10,116 nt of DNA from Alphaproteobacteria bacterium (GCA_025996655.1 BNTO01000017.1:1-10116); one strand, 5' to 3'. Shown: positions 1 through 7,683, counted from the first letter of the stretch. A program made the numbers and translations. The notes: a model not told the origin generated them from the sequence alone.

Positions 1-240
1 AGAACGATAAAAGAAGCAACGGTTAAGAAGTATTATTACAAAGACGAAGAGTCCTTAAAGAATCATTTAAAAGATTTTATCAATGCCTATAACTTGGGGA
101 AAAGATTGAAGGCGATAAAAGGGTTTAGGCCCGTAGAATTTGTTGCTAAAAAGAGGGGGAAAGAGTCGACGGAGTTTGCTCAAGAATTATACAACAAGAA
201 TTTGGGACTAGACAGCTATCATTGCTGGAATTGTCCATAG
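1..240 (+). CDS. IS481-family transposase, C-terminal fragment (5' end outside window)
   Basis: Frame 1 is open from the first base to a TAG at 238-240 and gives 79 residues. It opens with RTIKEATVKKYYY and continues DFINAYNLGKRLKAIKG, then RPVEF. This is the characteristic end of the integrase-core (DDE, rve) domain of IS481-family transposases, where the catalytic glutamate lies just upstream of the visible part. The enzyme would cut and join the ends of its own element. Family members usually end shortly after an LGL(N/D) motif; here LGLD is followed by eight more residues (SYHCWNCP), so the frame may run through the element's end into flanking DNA. Whether the copy is intact cannot be judged because the 5' part is missing. 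The family assignment is by motif recall. Confidence 0.82.
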   Translation, partial: RTIKEATVKKYYYKDEESLKNHLKDFINAYNLGKRLKAIKGFRPVEFVAKKRGKESTEFAQELYNKNLGLDSYHCWNCP

Positions 241-247
241 GAAAAAC

Positions 248-289
248 GGATTCTGCTGAGGGAAAAAAGGATTCTGCTGAGGGAAAAAA
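248..289. repeat. 21-bp perfect tandem duplication
   Basis: Two identical 21-bp units (248-268 and 269-289) lie head to tail; each begins GGATTCTGCTGAGGG and ends in six A. A third unit begins (GG) but diverges. The array sits just after the IS481 transposase stop. It is most simply explained by replication slippage or by the end of the element; no function is visible. The rest of the stretch 290-480 holds no gene I can support. Confidence 0.85.
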
Positions 290-480
290 GGAAAGGGGGG
301 AGACTGTGTACCCTTTTTATAGAGATGACGAATCAAGGGCTTTTACAGGAGGTCTATTGTTATGTGATACCCTAATAACAGGGGGGAGCAACCTCTTTAT
401 TGCGCCGCCTGTTTGGGAAAAAATCCAACAGTTTTAGCCGCTTGCGTTCATATTTTAGTTGCGATTAAAATGCTAAAATT

Positions 481-1203
481 ATGGGTACCTTTAAGGGGAA
501 ATGTAGCAGTTTTATGAAAAATTTTTGGTTTCTCGCGTTTTTAACGTGGTTGTTTTCTCAACAAGCGCACGCCAACATAGGTGTGCCAACCATCATGGTG
601 TTTGAACCGATCCTTATCATTCTTTTGATTCCCGTCATATTCATAGAATATGGAATTATGAGGAAGTCTTTAAAAGGGTTGACCCCTTCCCTGATACTGA
701 AAGCGACTTCCATAGCAAATTTGCGTTCAACCATCCTTGGGTTCCCTCTTGCCTGGTTCGTGATGCTTCTTCCTGGTCTTCTTACAGGTGGTGGAGGAAT
801 ATTCCATGATTTAGATAGTTTTTGGAAATGTTTTTTGGAAGTAGCTTGTTATTCGGCATGGTTGCTCCCCTGGGAAAACGAATTTTATTGGATGGTTCCT
901 TCAGCTTTTTTATTTTTGTTGATCCCCTTTTTTCTGTTGTCCTGTCGGATCGAAGAAGCAGCTGCCTTTCGTTACCTTAAAAAAACAGGAGTTGAGCGAT
1001 CTGTTGTTAAATCGGCTGTGTGGAAGGCCAATATTGGCTCGTATGTGTTTCTCACATTAGGAGCGATAATATTTTTACTGTATAGCGTTCACCATACCCC
1101 TACCCCTACACCGCGTCCTTTTATTAAACCGCATCCTATTTTTCCTACAGAAAACATAACCGTGGAAAAGGAAAACAAACTGCGATCTTTCACTGTGGAG
1201 TAA
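481..1203 (+). CDS. Multi-pass inner-membrane protein of unknown function
   Basis: I do not recognise a named family. The frame gives 240 residues, but Met12 (position 514) is the likelier start because it is followed by a textbook signal peptide (MKNFWFLAFL, then cleavage after QQAHA). Neither start has a strong ribosome site. After the signal come hydrophobic stretches at about residues 38-57, 83-103, 115-130, 138-155 and 185-202, so four to five membrane spans are likely. The tail after the last span is rich in proline and threonine (HHTPTPTPRP, then PHPIFP). The segment FYWMVPSAFLFLLIPFFLLS and the IPVIFIE element resemble unnamed membrane proteins I recall from cyanobacteria and others; that recollection is weak evidence. 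No catalytic motif is visible. It stands alone, 96 bases before nth on the same strand, so cotranscription with nth is possible. Confidence 0.72.
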   Translation: MGTFKGKCSSFMKNFWFLAFLTWLFSQQAHANIGVPTIMVFEPILIILLIPVIFIEYGIMRKSLKGLTPSLILKATSIANLRSTILGFPLAWFVMLLPGLLTGGGGIFHDLDSFWKCFLEVACYSAWLLPWENEFYWMVPSAFLFLLIPFFLLSCRIEEAAAFRYLKKTGVERSVVKSAVWKANIGSYVFLTLGAIIFLLYSVHHTPTPTPRPFIKPHPIFPTENITVEKENKLRSFTVE

Positions 1204-1299
1204 GGCACATGAGCCGTTCGTTCTTAAAACAAAATTTCTGAGGACAGAGTAAAATTATCCTATGATGAGGCGGAGTGACGGAGGCGGCGTGGAGATTTT

Positions 1300-1935
1300 A
1301 TGGAAAAATCGGATGTAGCAGCTCTTTTTCAAAGTTTCGAGCGACAAAATCCTCGCCCGCAAACGGAATTGATCTATACAACGCCTTTTTCTTTTCTTGT
1401 TTCCGTTATTTTGTCGGCGCAGGCTACGGATAAGTCTGTCAATAAAGTAATGGAAACGCTACGCCCGAAAGTTGAAACTCCAGAGGCGGTGCTTGCGGTG
1501 GGTCTTCCTGCGTTAACCGAAAGTTTGAAATCGATCAACTATTTTCAAAATAAAGCAAAGAATATTGTTACTCTTTCGAAGATTTTGGTGGAACATTTTC
1601 AATCTTGTATCCCCTTGAATTTTTCAGAACTCGTAAAGCTGCCTGGCGTAGGGCGCAAAACAGCCAATGTTCTTTTGGTCGAGCTGGCTCAGGAAGAGCG
1701 GATCGCTGTCGATACGCATGTTTTGCGGGTCTCACAACGGCTTGGCTTGTCGGGAGCGCAAACGCCCGAAACGTTAGAAAGGGATTTATACGACGTTGTT
1801 CCGCGCGTTTTTTGGTCAAGAACAAATCATTGGTTGGTTTTGCATGGGCGCTATGTCTGTACGGCTCGAAATCCCCAATGTTCTTCGTGTTTTGTGAAGG
1901 GATTTTGTAAGTCTTTTCAAGAAGGCCTCTCTTAA
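1300..1935 (+). CDS. nth: Endonuclease III (DNA glycosylase/AP lyase)
   Basis: The product removes oxidised pyrimidines from DNA and nicks the abasic site by beta-elimination, the first step of base excision repair in the cytoplasm. All key features are present in 211 residues, the normal length. The helix-hairpin-helix is LVKLPGVGRKTANVLL at 111-126; its Lys120 is the catalytic nucleophile. Asp138 lies in VDTHV. The [4Fe-4S] ligands are Cys187, Cys194, Cys197 and Cys203 (spacing C-x6-C-x2-C-x5-C). These four cysteines, Lys120 and Asp138 have the same residue numbers as in the E. coli enzyme. The ATG at 1300 is supported by GGAG at 1291-1294, five bases upstream. The gene is convergent with the giant minus-strand gene; a hairpin follows its stop. 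Nothing suggests loss of function. Confidence 0.97.
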   Translation: MEKSDVAALFQSFERQNPRPQTELIYTTPFSFLVSVILSAQATDKSVNKVMETLRPKVETPEAVLAVGLPALTESLKSINYFQNKAKNIVTLSKILVEHFQSCIPLNFSELVKLPGVGRKTANVLLVELAQEERIAVDTHVLRVSQRLGLSGAQTPETLERDLYDVVPRVFWSRTNHWLVLHGRYVCTARNPQCSSCFVKGFCKSFQEGLS

Positions 1936-1939
1936 GCGG

Positions 1940-1965
1940 TGTGCCTATGGGGGGCACAATTTCTT
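1940..1965 (+). terminator. Probable intrinsic terminator of nth
   Basis: Five bases after the nth stop codon, TGTGCC (1940-1945) pairs perfectly with GGCACA (1953-1958) around a 7-base loop. The T-rich stretch ATTTCTT follows. On the minus strand no T run follows the hairpin, so it probably serves nth only and stops transcription from running into the convergent giant gene. The stem is short and the T run imperfect, so this is a moderate call. Confidence 0.45.
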
Positions 1966-1979
1966 AACCCCGGCAAACA

Positions 1980-4900
1980 CTAAAAGTTTATTCTATCCCC
2001 TTTTTTCATCTGAGCCGTAATATTGTCGGCGATTTTTCCTTCCGAAGGCGTGCCTGAATGACGCGCGTAACTTTGGATCAAGCTCGTTGTGTGCACTTCA
2101 ATTTTCTCCATTTTCGTTTGTAGAGAGAAGGGGCCCTCAAGGTTGCCTTCGGGAACCAATAAAAGCGCAAGGCGCCCTTCTTTCGAATCGTTCTGAGCTA
2201 GGGCAACGGTGCTTCTTAGCGGCGTTTTGGTGGCTTCCTCCAAACATTTCTCTGAAAAGGCTTGGACATTCACAATAAGCTCATGCGTATGGGAAGAAAG
2301 ATTTTGTAAAAGAAGTCCAGGATTCCCGCATTTTTCACAGAAAAGCCGCCTTGACGGAGCGTTGCGAAAGGATTTCGCACTCTGCGTCAAAAAGGAAGAA
2401 AAAGATTCAAGCGGAAAAACGAGCGTTCCTATGAGTTGCCCCATCTCAGCGTTATAAGGAATGAGAGGCTGGAAGCGACTAAATTGTGTGGAAAATGTCA
2501 AGAAAGAAGACGAAATATGTTGAAGAGCAAGAGGGAGCGCTTGAAGAGTGTCTTTAAACTGCGCACAGTTCCATTGGGTTAAAGAAATTTTTGTAGGTGG
2601 TGTTGTGGGGTAGCCCAAGTGACGGCTGAGATGGAAAACACTTTCTTCCATATGCGGAAAAATACGGACCATGTCTTGGAAATGATCCGTGCGGTCTGTT
2701 AAGGGAATAAAGTCGGCTTGGTCGCTTAGGGCGGCCGAACGCCTTTGCGCTTTTTGTAAGGGGGCTTTCCACAGAGCCATGTCTTGCTGAATTTTTTCTA
2801 AAAATTGGCGTTTTTGTGCGTTAAAGTGCGGGTTTTCTTTTTGAGCGACAACGCGCTTTTCCAAAAAGGCCGGATCTTTATTTTCACACATGGTGTCTAA
2901 AATGGACTGAACCGAAAGAAGCGTTTGCAAAATTTTTTGGGCCGACAAAGTCCAAAAATAATGAGGACAATCGCCAGGAAGAATTTTATTTTTTTGTTCC
3001 GTTAGACGCTGTAAGGATTCTTGAAAAGAGGAAGGAAAATTTCGTTTTTGCAAGGCAATGTAAAGCGTATGGAGGCGGATCAAAAAAGAATGCGCTTGAT
3101 GAAATAATGTGTTGGGGTGACGAAAATCCAAAAGGTTGGACGCTGTGCCTTCTCCAAGTTTTTCAAGGAGGGGTTCCGTGTTCATGACGCTTTTTTGAAG
3201 GTCTCCTTTAAAGTCGAGGAGAAGTTGCATCATTCCATTGGTCCTTTCCGCGAGTTGTTGAAATTGACGAAAAGACAAATAAGGTGCAACCTGCGGGAAA
3301 TGTTGCCGAATTTCCGTTACAACTTTTTGAAGAGAATTGTCGGAAAGAAGGGGCAAATGAAGATCCCCAAACGCGAGGGCCCTTTTGAGCGTTATGCGTT
3401 GCTCGGAAGGCAAGGAGGACTTTTCAAGAAGTTGGGCGTTCTCGGCAATACTTTCAGAAAGCAAGGTCAAATGATGCTCAAGGGGAACGGAAACATGCTG
3501 ACTCATAAGATTGTTGAGAAGTCCAAAAAGAGACCTTTCTGTGCGCGGAGAAAACAAATTCCCTATTCTTCCTGAAAGCTCAGAGAGTGGGGCCTTGAGA
3601 CTTTCTTGAAGGACGTTGTAAAAGTCCTCCGCACTTTTGAACCAAGCAGGGAAGGGCAGGGCGTATTCTTGGTTCCATGATTCAAGGGCCATATCTTCAA
3701 CGGCGGCGAGACGCCCAAAAACGGTGGGTTCCCAAGGGTTATTGAGGCGTGTTCCTATCTTTTTTAGGTCCTCTAAAATGGGGATATGTTCGCCTTTTTC
3801 TAATGTTTTCTTCATGTTTCGAAGATCTTCTAACACAGAATGCTGCGAAGGGAAGGGTATTTTTTGCTCATGAATTTTATAAGGATCGAGCAAAAGGCTT
3901 AAAAGAAAAGACGTATTTTCTTTGATGAAAAAATCCAAGAACCCCAAGAGTGTTTGGGAGGAATCCGTTGCTGGCGTGTTGGCAAGAAGAGACAAGGCTT
4001 CTTCTCCACTTTGATAGGTTTCTGTCAATTGATGGAAAACGTCAAAAAACTTTTGAAATTGTGCAAAGAGGCCGCCTTGCGGATGGGCGACTTTTTCGTA
4101 CCAAAGTTGGATTTTTTCATAGGGAGCAAACATCAAGCTCTTTTCCATGATGTCAAAGAAATACGAAAGCTTTGCGTTTAAAGTCTGTAGAGGCGTTAAA
4201 AAGAGAGGGGAGGGGACCCCAATAAGCTGCGTAAGCTCAGGATATTTTTGAGCAAAAAAGGGCTTCTTTTGGAGGGAATCGTTAATAATGTCAAGTTCTG
4301 TGGAAAGATTCCGAATTTGTATGGGATTTTGTGAAAAAGTTAAAGGTTGCGGGCGTAACAGTCTTTGAAGGGATGCGCCGTTAACGGTTTGGATAAGCGC
4401 ATTCAGTGGAGCAAAAACGCCTTCCTCGCCCCACCAGGCCGTATTTAATAAATCAAAGACTTCTTCTGCGGGTTCTGAAACTCCCTTGTGGACAAAATCT
4501 AATAGAGGTGGTAAAAACTTGTACAAAGATTCCAAAACAAGATCGGCCCCAGAAAAGTGGTGTTGCTCTATAAGCTGATCGAGGCGCGTTCGAAAAAGGG
4601 AAAGGCGAGCGCTGAGAGTGTTGGGCCGCTCAGGCTCTGAGAATCCAAGCTTTTCAACAAGTTCCGGCGAGAGGTCTTCCCTTTCTTTAAATTTTTGAAC
4701 CGTTTTGTCGAAATGCTCGAAAAAATCGGCTCTGTTAAAACAATTCAAGAAAAGCGTATTGAAAATTCCATAAATCGTTTGATCAATTTTGTTAGGCGCA
4801 GCTACATTTTCGGGATTGCCCAAAAGGCTCTTGAGATTTGTCGCGGAATTCAAATTTTGAGAAAGCAACGTCAAAAGACCAGAAAGTGTTTTTCGGGACG

Positions 4901-6161
4901 TATCTTCTGTGCTTCCAATAAAATGAAGCCAATTCTCAAAACGGACGTCGTCAAAAATAATTTGCGGCATCAAAAGAGCGTTGGTAAGCGTCATCACTTT
5001 ATCCATGATCGTGTCTGGATTGTAAGAGCCGCGGACGCCTTGGCTGATGAGCTCCGATTGCAGGGCTGGTTCGAGATGAAGAAGGGCCCAACTGCTGTCT
5101 ATGCCATTTTCAAGTTTGAAAAGTTTTTCCTGAGCCGAAATCGCCTCAAAAGGAGAGTGCGCGACATGCCTCGAAAGCCGAATAAGTCGCTCGGCCAGCG
5201 TTTCTTTCCAAAGAACATGCAGGGCGTCTAAGCGATTTTCAAGAGAATAATGCGGCGCCTGAGCTGATCCCTCCAAATAGGCGAGGGTTTCGTGAAAGGC
5301 GCGTAAAATCGAATCCTTTTCGCCGACAAGAAGATTGTGAAAATGAAAATAGTGAACGGGCAAACTTCCGTTACTGTTTTCGTCAATACTTTTTGTAACC
5401 GAAGAGACAATTTTTTGGACCAGTGTGACCTTTCCCCACAAGGTGGGAGGGGTAGCCTCTCCGCTATGAAAGTTTCCTAAAGGAAGGACCACGCGTTTTT
5501 GCTCTTCTGTGATCGTTCCTTCTTTTATTTTTTTTTCGAGTTTATGCGCCAAGGAAAAAATATTTTTGGCATTATCCGGCTCGGCTTCGAAAACAACGGC
5601 CTCTCTCCAAGGATCGGCCAGCGCTGTAAGGATCGCCTTTGTCATGTGCCTCAAATTTTCATAAAAAGGGCACGAGGTAGGGCGTAATTCTTTCTCTCCA
5701 CTCAAAAAACTGATCTCTTCGGCGACTGTGGGACTTTTGTTGGCCACAAGGCTTGTGATGCGTTTTAAAAGGGAAGGCAGTGTTGCGTTTGTTTCATTGT
5801 CCAAAGAGAGTTTTTCTTTGAGCAATTGCCAGAAGGCAACCGGGAACGAGGCCTCCGGCGCGCTTTTGGCGGCCCAAAGAGACTGACAAAGATTGAGAAA
5901 TGTCGAATAAAATGTTGCAGGATAAAGGTCTTTGCGATTGGTTGCTGCGCCGACATGAACAAGATGTTGTTGGTATTTTCCAAGAGTACCAAAAAGTTCT
6001 TTAAACAAGTGTTGCGTCGTTTGAGAAAGTTGGGTCACTTTTTGTTCAAGCGCTAAAACCTCGGCGCTTTTGCTTGTTTCACTCGCAGCCTTACCCTCTT
6101 GCTTTGGGGCGAGCAGGACGCTTGTTAACAAGAAAAAGAAAAAAGGGGAATGTTTGTTCAA
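1980..6161 (-). CDS. Giant exported all-helical repeat protein, function unknown
   Basis: I do not recognise this 1393-residue protein. It starts with TTG at 6161-6159: an in-frame stop lies four codons upstream, and a weak AAGAAG ribosome site lies eight bases before it. Residues 1-25 form a signal peptide (MNKHS, hydrophobic FFFFLLTSVLLA, possible cleavage near GKA-A), so export to the periplasm or beyond is likely. No other membrane span is evident. The rest is rich in Leu, Phe, Gln, Lys and Glu and reads as amphipathic helices. A degenerate motif recurs: hydrophobic-Gly, 5-13 variable residues, then Thr/Ser-Leu/Val-x-Gly/Ala-x-Leu. Clear copies include LGNFHSGEATPPTLWGKV (228), IGSTEDTSRKTLSGLL (415), LGFSEPERPNTLSARL (505), IGTRLNNPWEPTVFGRL (802) and IGNLFSPRTERSLFGLL (866). 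Spacing is often 60-80 residues, suggesting a diverged helical-repeat architecture. Cysteines are sparse: CPFY at 164, CPHY at 1065 and CEKC at 1275-1278. No enzyme motif is seen. A host-interaction or envelope-scaffold role is inference only. Confidence 0.85.
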   Translation of the reverse strand: MNKHSPFFFFLLTSVLLAPKQEGKAASETSKSAEVLALEQKVTQLSQTTQHLFKELFGTLGKYQQHLVHVGAATNRKDLYPATFYSTFLNLCQSLWAAKSAPEASFPVAFWQLLKEKLSLDNETNATLPSLLKRITSLVANKSPTVAEEISFLSGEKELRPTSCPFYENLRHMTKAILTALADPWREAVVFEAEPDNAKNIFSLAHKLEKKIKEGTITEEQKRVVLPLGNFHSGEATPPTLWGKVTLVQKIVSSVTKSIDENSNGSLPVHYFHFHNLLVGEKDSILRAFHETLAYLEGSAQAPHYSLENRLDALHVLWKETLAERLIRLSRHVAHSPFEAISAQEKLFKLENGIDSSWALLHLEPALQSELISQGVRGSYNPDTIMDKVMTLTNALLMPQIIFDDVRFENWLHFIGSTEDTSRKTLSGLLTLLSQNLNSATNLKSLLGNPENVAAPNKIDQTIYGIFNTLFLNCFNRADFFEHFDKTVQKFKEREDLSPELVEKLGFSEPERPNTLSARLSLFRTRLDQLIEQHHFSGADLVLESLYKFLPPLLDFVHKGVSEPAEEVFDLLNTAWWGEEGVFAPLNALIQTVNGASLQRLLRPQPLTFSQNPIQIRNLSTELDIINDSLQKKPFFAQKYPELTQLIGVPSPLFLTPLQTLNAKLSYFFDIMEKSLMFAPYEKIQLWYEKVAHPQGGLFAQFQKFFDVFHQLTETYQSGEEALSLLANTPATDSSQTLLGFLDFFIKENTSFLLSLLLDPYKIHEQKIPFPSQHSVLEDLRNMKKTLEKGEHIPILEDLKKIGTRLNNPWEPTVFGRLAAVEDMALESWNQEYALPFPAWFKSAEDFYNVLQESLKAPLSELSGRIGNLFSPRTERSLFGLLNNLMSQHVSVPLEHHLTLLSESIAENAQLLEKSSLPSEQRITLKRALAFGDLHLPLLSDNSLQKVVTEIRQHFPQVAPYLSFRQFQQLAERTNGMMQLLLDFKGDLQKSVMNTEPLLEKLGEGTASNLLDFRHPNTLFHQAHSFLIRLHTLYIALQKRNFPSSFQESLQRLTEQKNKILPGDCPHYFWTLSAQKILQTLLSVQSILDTMCENKDPAFLEKRVVAQKENPHFNAQKRQFLEKIQQDMALWKAPLQKAQRRSAALSDQADFIPLTDRTDHFQDMVRIFPHMEESVFHLSRHLGYPTTPPTKISLTQWNCAQFKDTLQALPLALQHISSSFLTFSTQFSRFQPLIPYNAEMGQLIGTLVFPLESFSSFLTQSAKSFRNAPSRRLFCEKCGNPGLLLQNLSSHTHELIVNVQAFSEKCLEEATKTPLRSTVALAQNDSKEGRLALLLVPEGNLEGPFSLQTKMEKIEVHTTSLIQSYARHSGTPSEGKIADNITAQMKKGDRINF

Positions 6162-6385
6162 AGAAGGAACTTCTTATTAAATGCAATCTTATATTTTATT
6201 TTAAAACATTAAGTGTTAATATTTTGTAAAAAAGCAAGATATAAGTTCGCAGAATTTAAAACGGTTCGAGATCGTCCTAATACGAGGATTAAGGCAAACT
6301 TAAAATATTTCAAGAAGCCTTCTTATATTAATACTTATTTAAATATAAATACCAATAATGAAAGAAGATTGTTTTTTGGTGATTT
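6162..6385. promoter_or_regulatory. AT-rich divergent intergenic region between the two exported-protein genes
   Basis: This 224-base stretch separates the starts of the giant minus-strand gene and the plus-strand duplicated-domain gene, so it must hold both promoters unless either is read from elsewhere. It is markedly richer in A and T than its surroundings. Visible elements are an interrupted inverted repeat AACA-ttaag-TGTT (6205-6217) and TTATATT (6323-6329) pairing with AATATAA (6342-6348). Either could arise by chance in such AT-rich DNA. I could not fix convincing -35/-10 pairs. A frame of 67 codons from 6213 runs through it but looks non-coding. Confidence 0.4.
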
Positions 6386-7198
6386 ATGTTTTCTAACAGA
6401 ACGAAAATGTTTTTAGGGTTATCCTCTTGTTGTGCAGTAATTCCATCGGTCCCCTTGGAAGCGGCTGCTCATTTAGCTCCGTCTGTTCAAGGGTTGGGAA
6501 CCACACTACAAGGTATTAGTACAGAAATTCAGGGATGTATCGATCTTTCGGCGCCTAGAGATGTCCAAAATAAATTAACTGACGCTAGGAGCCTACTTGA
6601 AGCTATAATCTTAGGGTTAAGAGAGCAGATAGGTGATTTTCAATTTACCGTAAGGTTGAATGCAAGGTTTGGTGAGGTTACGACGACATTAGGAGAGATA
6701 TTTCCTTTTTTGGAGGATACAGAAGATGCAGAACTTAAAAGCAGGTTAAATGGTATACAAAACAGGCTTGCAAGTGCAAACGAAGTGATTGCAACATTAT
6801 TTGCTAACCCTTTAAGGGGAGCGGCACCTCAAGTGGCACATCCCGCACATCCAGTCCAAGAAAATGTGCAAGGAGTGCAAGGTTTGGTAACTAAATTACA
6901 TGGCATTAGTGAAAATATTCAGGGATGTGTAGATCTTACGGCGTCTGGAAATGTACAAAACAAATTAACGGAGGCTGAGAGCTTACTCGAAGCTATAATC
7001 TTAGGGTTAAGGGGTCAGATAGGCGATCCTGAATTTACAATAAGGTTAAATGCAAGGTTTGGTGAGGTATCAAGTATATTAGGGGGAATATTTCCTCTTT
7101 TAGGAGTGGCAGATGCAAACCTAAAAGGTAGGTTACAAGCTATACAAAGAGAGCTTGCTGAAGCAAACGTAACAATTGCTGCATTATTTGTCGAGTAA
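6386..7198 (+). CDS. Exported protein with two tandem copies of a ~105-residue domain, function unknown
   Basis: I do not recognise the family. The 270-residue product starts at ATG 6386, preceded by GGTGAT (6378-6383), which matches the 3' half of the Shine-Dalgarno consensus. The first 27 residues look like a Sec signal (NRTK, then FLGLSSCCAVIPSVPL, cleavage near EAAA-H). LSSC at 12-15 loosely resembles a lipobox, so a lipoprotein cannot be excluded. Residues 35-139 and 165-268 are two copies of one helical domain. Over the first 75 aligned positions I count 54 identities (about 72%), including EAIILGLR, LNARFGEV and IQGC. Each copy has one cysteine (51 and 181). A short Pro/His/Val-rich linker (about 141-162) joins them. 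The gene is transcribed divergently from the giant exported protein gene and shares its helical character, so the two may work together; this is inference. Confidence 0.82.
   Translation: MFSNRTKMFLGLSSCCAVIPSVPLEAAAHLAPSVQGLGTTLQGISTEIQGCIDLSAPRDVQNKLTDARSLLEAIILGLREQIGDFQFTVRLNARFGEVTTTLGEIFPFLEDTEDAELKSRLNGIQNRLASANEVIATLFANPLRGAAPQVAHPAHPVQENVQGVQGLVTKLHGISENIQGCVDLTASGNVQNKLTEAESLLEAIILGLRGQIGDPEFTIRLNARFGEVSSILGGIFPLLGVADANLKGRLQAIQRELAEANVTIAALFVE
6488..7189 (+). repeat. In-frame tandem duplication of ~390 bp within the exported protein gene
   Basis: The coding stretch beginning at 6488 is repeated from 6878, a period of 390 bases (130 codons) that shifts by one codon near the end of the domain. 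Shared DNA includes GAAGCTATAATCTTAGGGTT (6599 and 6989) and AATGCAAGGTTTGGTGAGGT. Copy 1 spans 6488-6802 and copy 2 6878-7189, with a linker between. DNA identity remains high while the two protein copies differ at roughly a quarter of sites, so the duplication is neither brand new nor ancient. Confidence 0.88.
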
Positions 7199-7683
7199 TA
7201 CTAAATCCTAGGAACATTTCCCTTGTGTTTTTTCCGTGGAATAAAGTTTATAAATGTTTTTTGGGATAGGGATTACCTTCATAGGGCCTCCTTGGGTTGG
7301 TGTTGCCCATAAACTCTCGGAGGTTTTGAAGGTTTTGTCGAAGTTGTTGCCTACTAGGAGTGACATTGGGAAAAACTTTTGGAATCTTGAAAATTCAAAT
7401 CTCCCACAAAGTTATCCACGAACGTTACTCCCAATCCCAGGTTGCCAGCTGACAAATCATTCAAAACCCGTTTGCTGTCTCACATCTCACTCTGAACTTA
7501 GATGGCCCCCCCTTGTTCCTAGAAAAGGGCAAAAGGCCCTTTGGAAAGATTTTGTTAAATTTTCTTTCTTATCTTTTAAGGGGGAAGCATTCTTCCGAAG
7601 AGTCATGTTAAACTTAAAGCAAAGTTAAAATTTTTGTGCTGCGTTTTTTTAGGCGTGAATTTTGCGCTAGAGAAGGAGAAAAA
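7199..7683. other. Gene-poor intergenic stretch
   Basis: No gene can be supported in these 485 bases. A 124-codon frame (7254-7628) exists but lacks a ribosome site and has no recognisable domain or coding character. The stretch contains a perfect hairpin, AAAGGGC (7524-7530) with GCCCTTT (7536-7542), a smaller one, GGAAG (7583-7587) with CTTCC (7592-7596), and a run of seven C (7506-7512). Neither hairpin is followed by a clear T run on either strand, so I do not call terminators. The promoter of the DUF4167 gene probably lies near its right end. Confidence 0.5.
7673..7678 (+). promoter_or_regulatory. Strong ribosome binding site fixing the DUF4167 start
   Basis: A perfect AAGGAG lies five bases before the ATG at 7684. 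It decides that start over a GTG at 7636 in the same frame, which has no ribosome site. Confidence 0.8.

Noticed and set aside
222..437. A 71-codon plus-strand frame through the tandem repeat
   Set aside because: It overlaps the transposase end, owes its KKDSAEGKK repeats to the DNA duplication, and has no domain or ribosome site.
452..479. ATTTTAG with CTAAAAT, a 7-bp inverted repeat just before the membrane protein gene
   Set aside because: Short, A-T dominated and with a 14-base gap; too weak to call an operator.
4695..5231. A 178-codon plus-strand frame, and a 152-codon one at 3117-3575, inside the giant gene
   Set aside because: Both are fully antisense to a single 4.2-kb open frame with a signal peptide. 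They show no domains and have the basic, low-complexity look of antisense shadows.
6213..6416. A 67-codon plus-strand frame in the divergent promoter region
   Set aside because: It overlaps the start of the exported protein gene, lies in very AT-rich DNA and has no ribosome site or domain.
7412..7420. TTATCCACG, one mismatch from a DnaA box
   Set aside because: A single near-match with no cluster, AT-rich unwinding element or origin-type neighbours is expected by chance.
7254..7628. A 124-codon plus-strand frame in the gene-poor stretch
   Set aside because: No ribosome site, no recognisable motif, and an amino-acid pattern typical of non-coding DNA.
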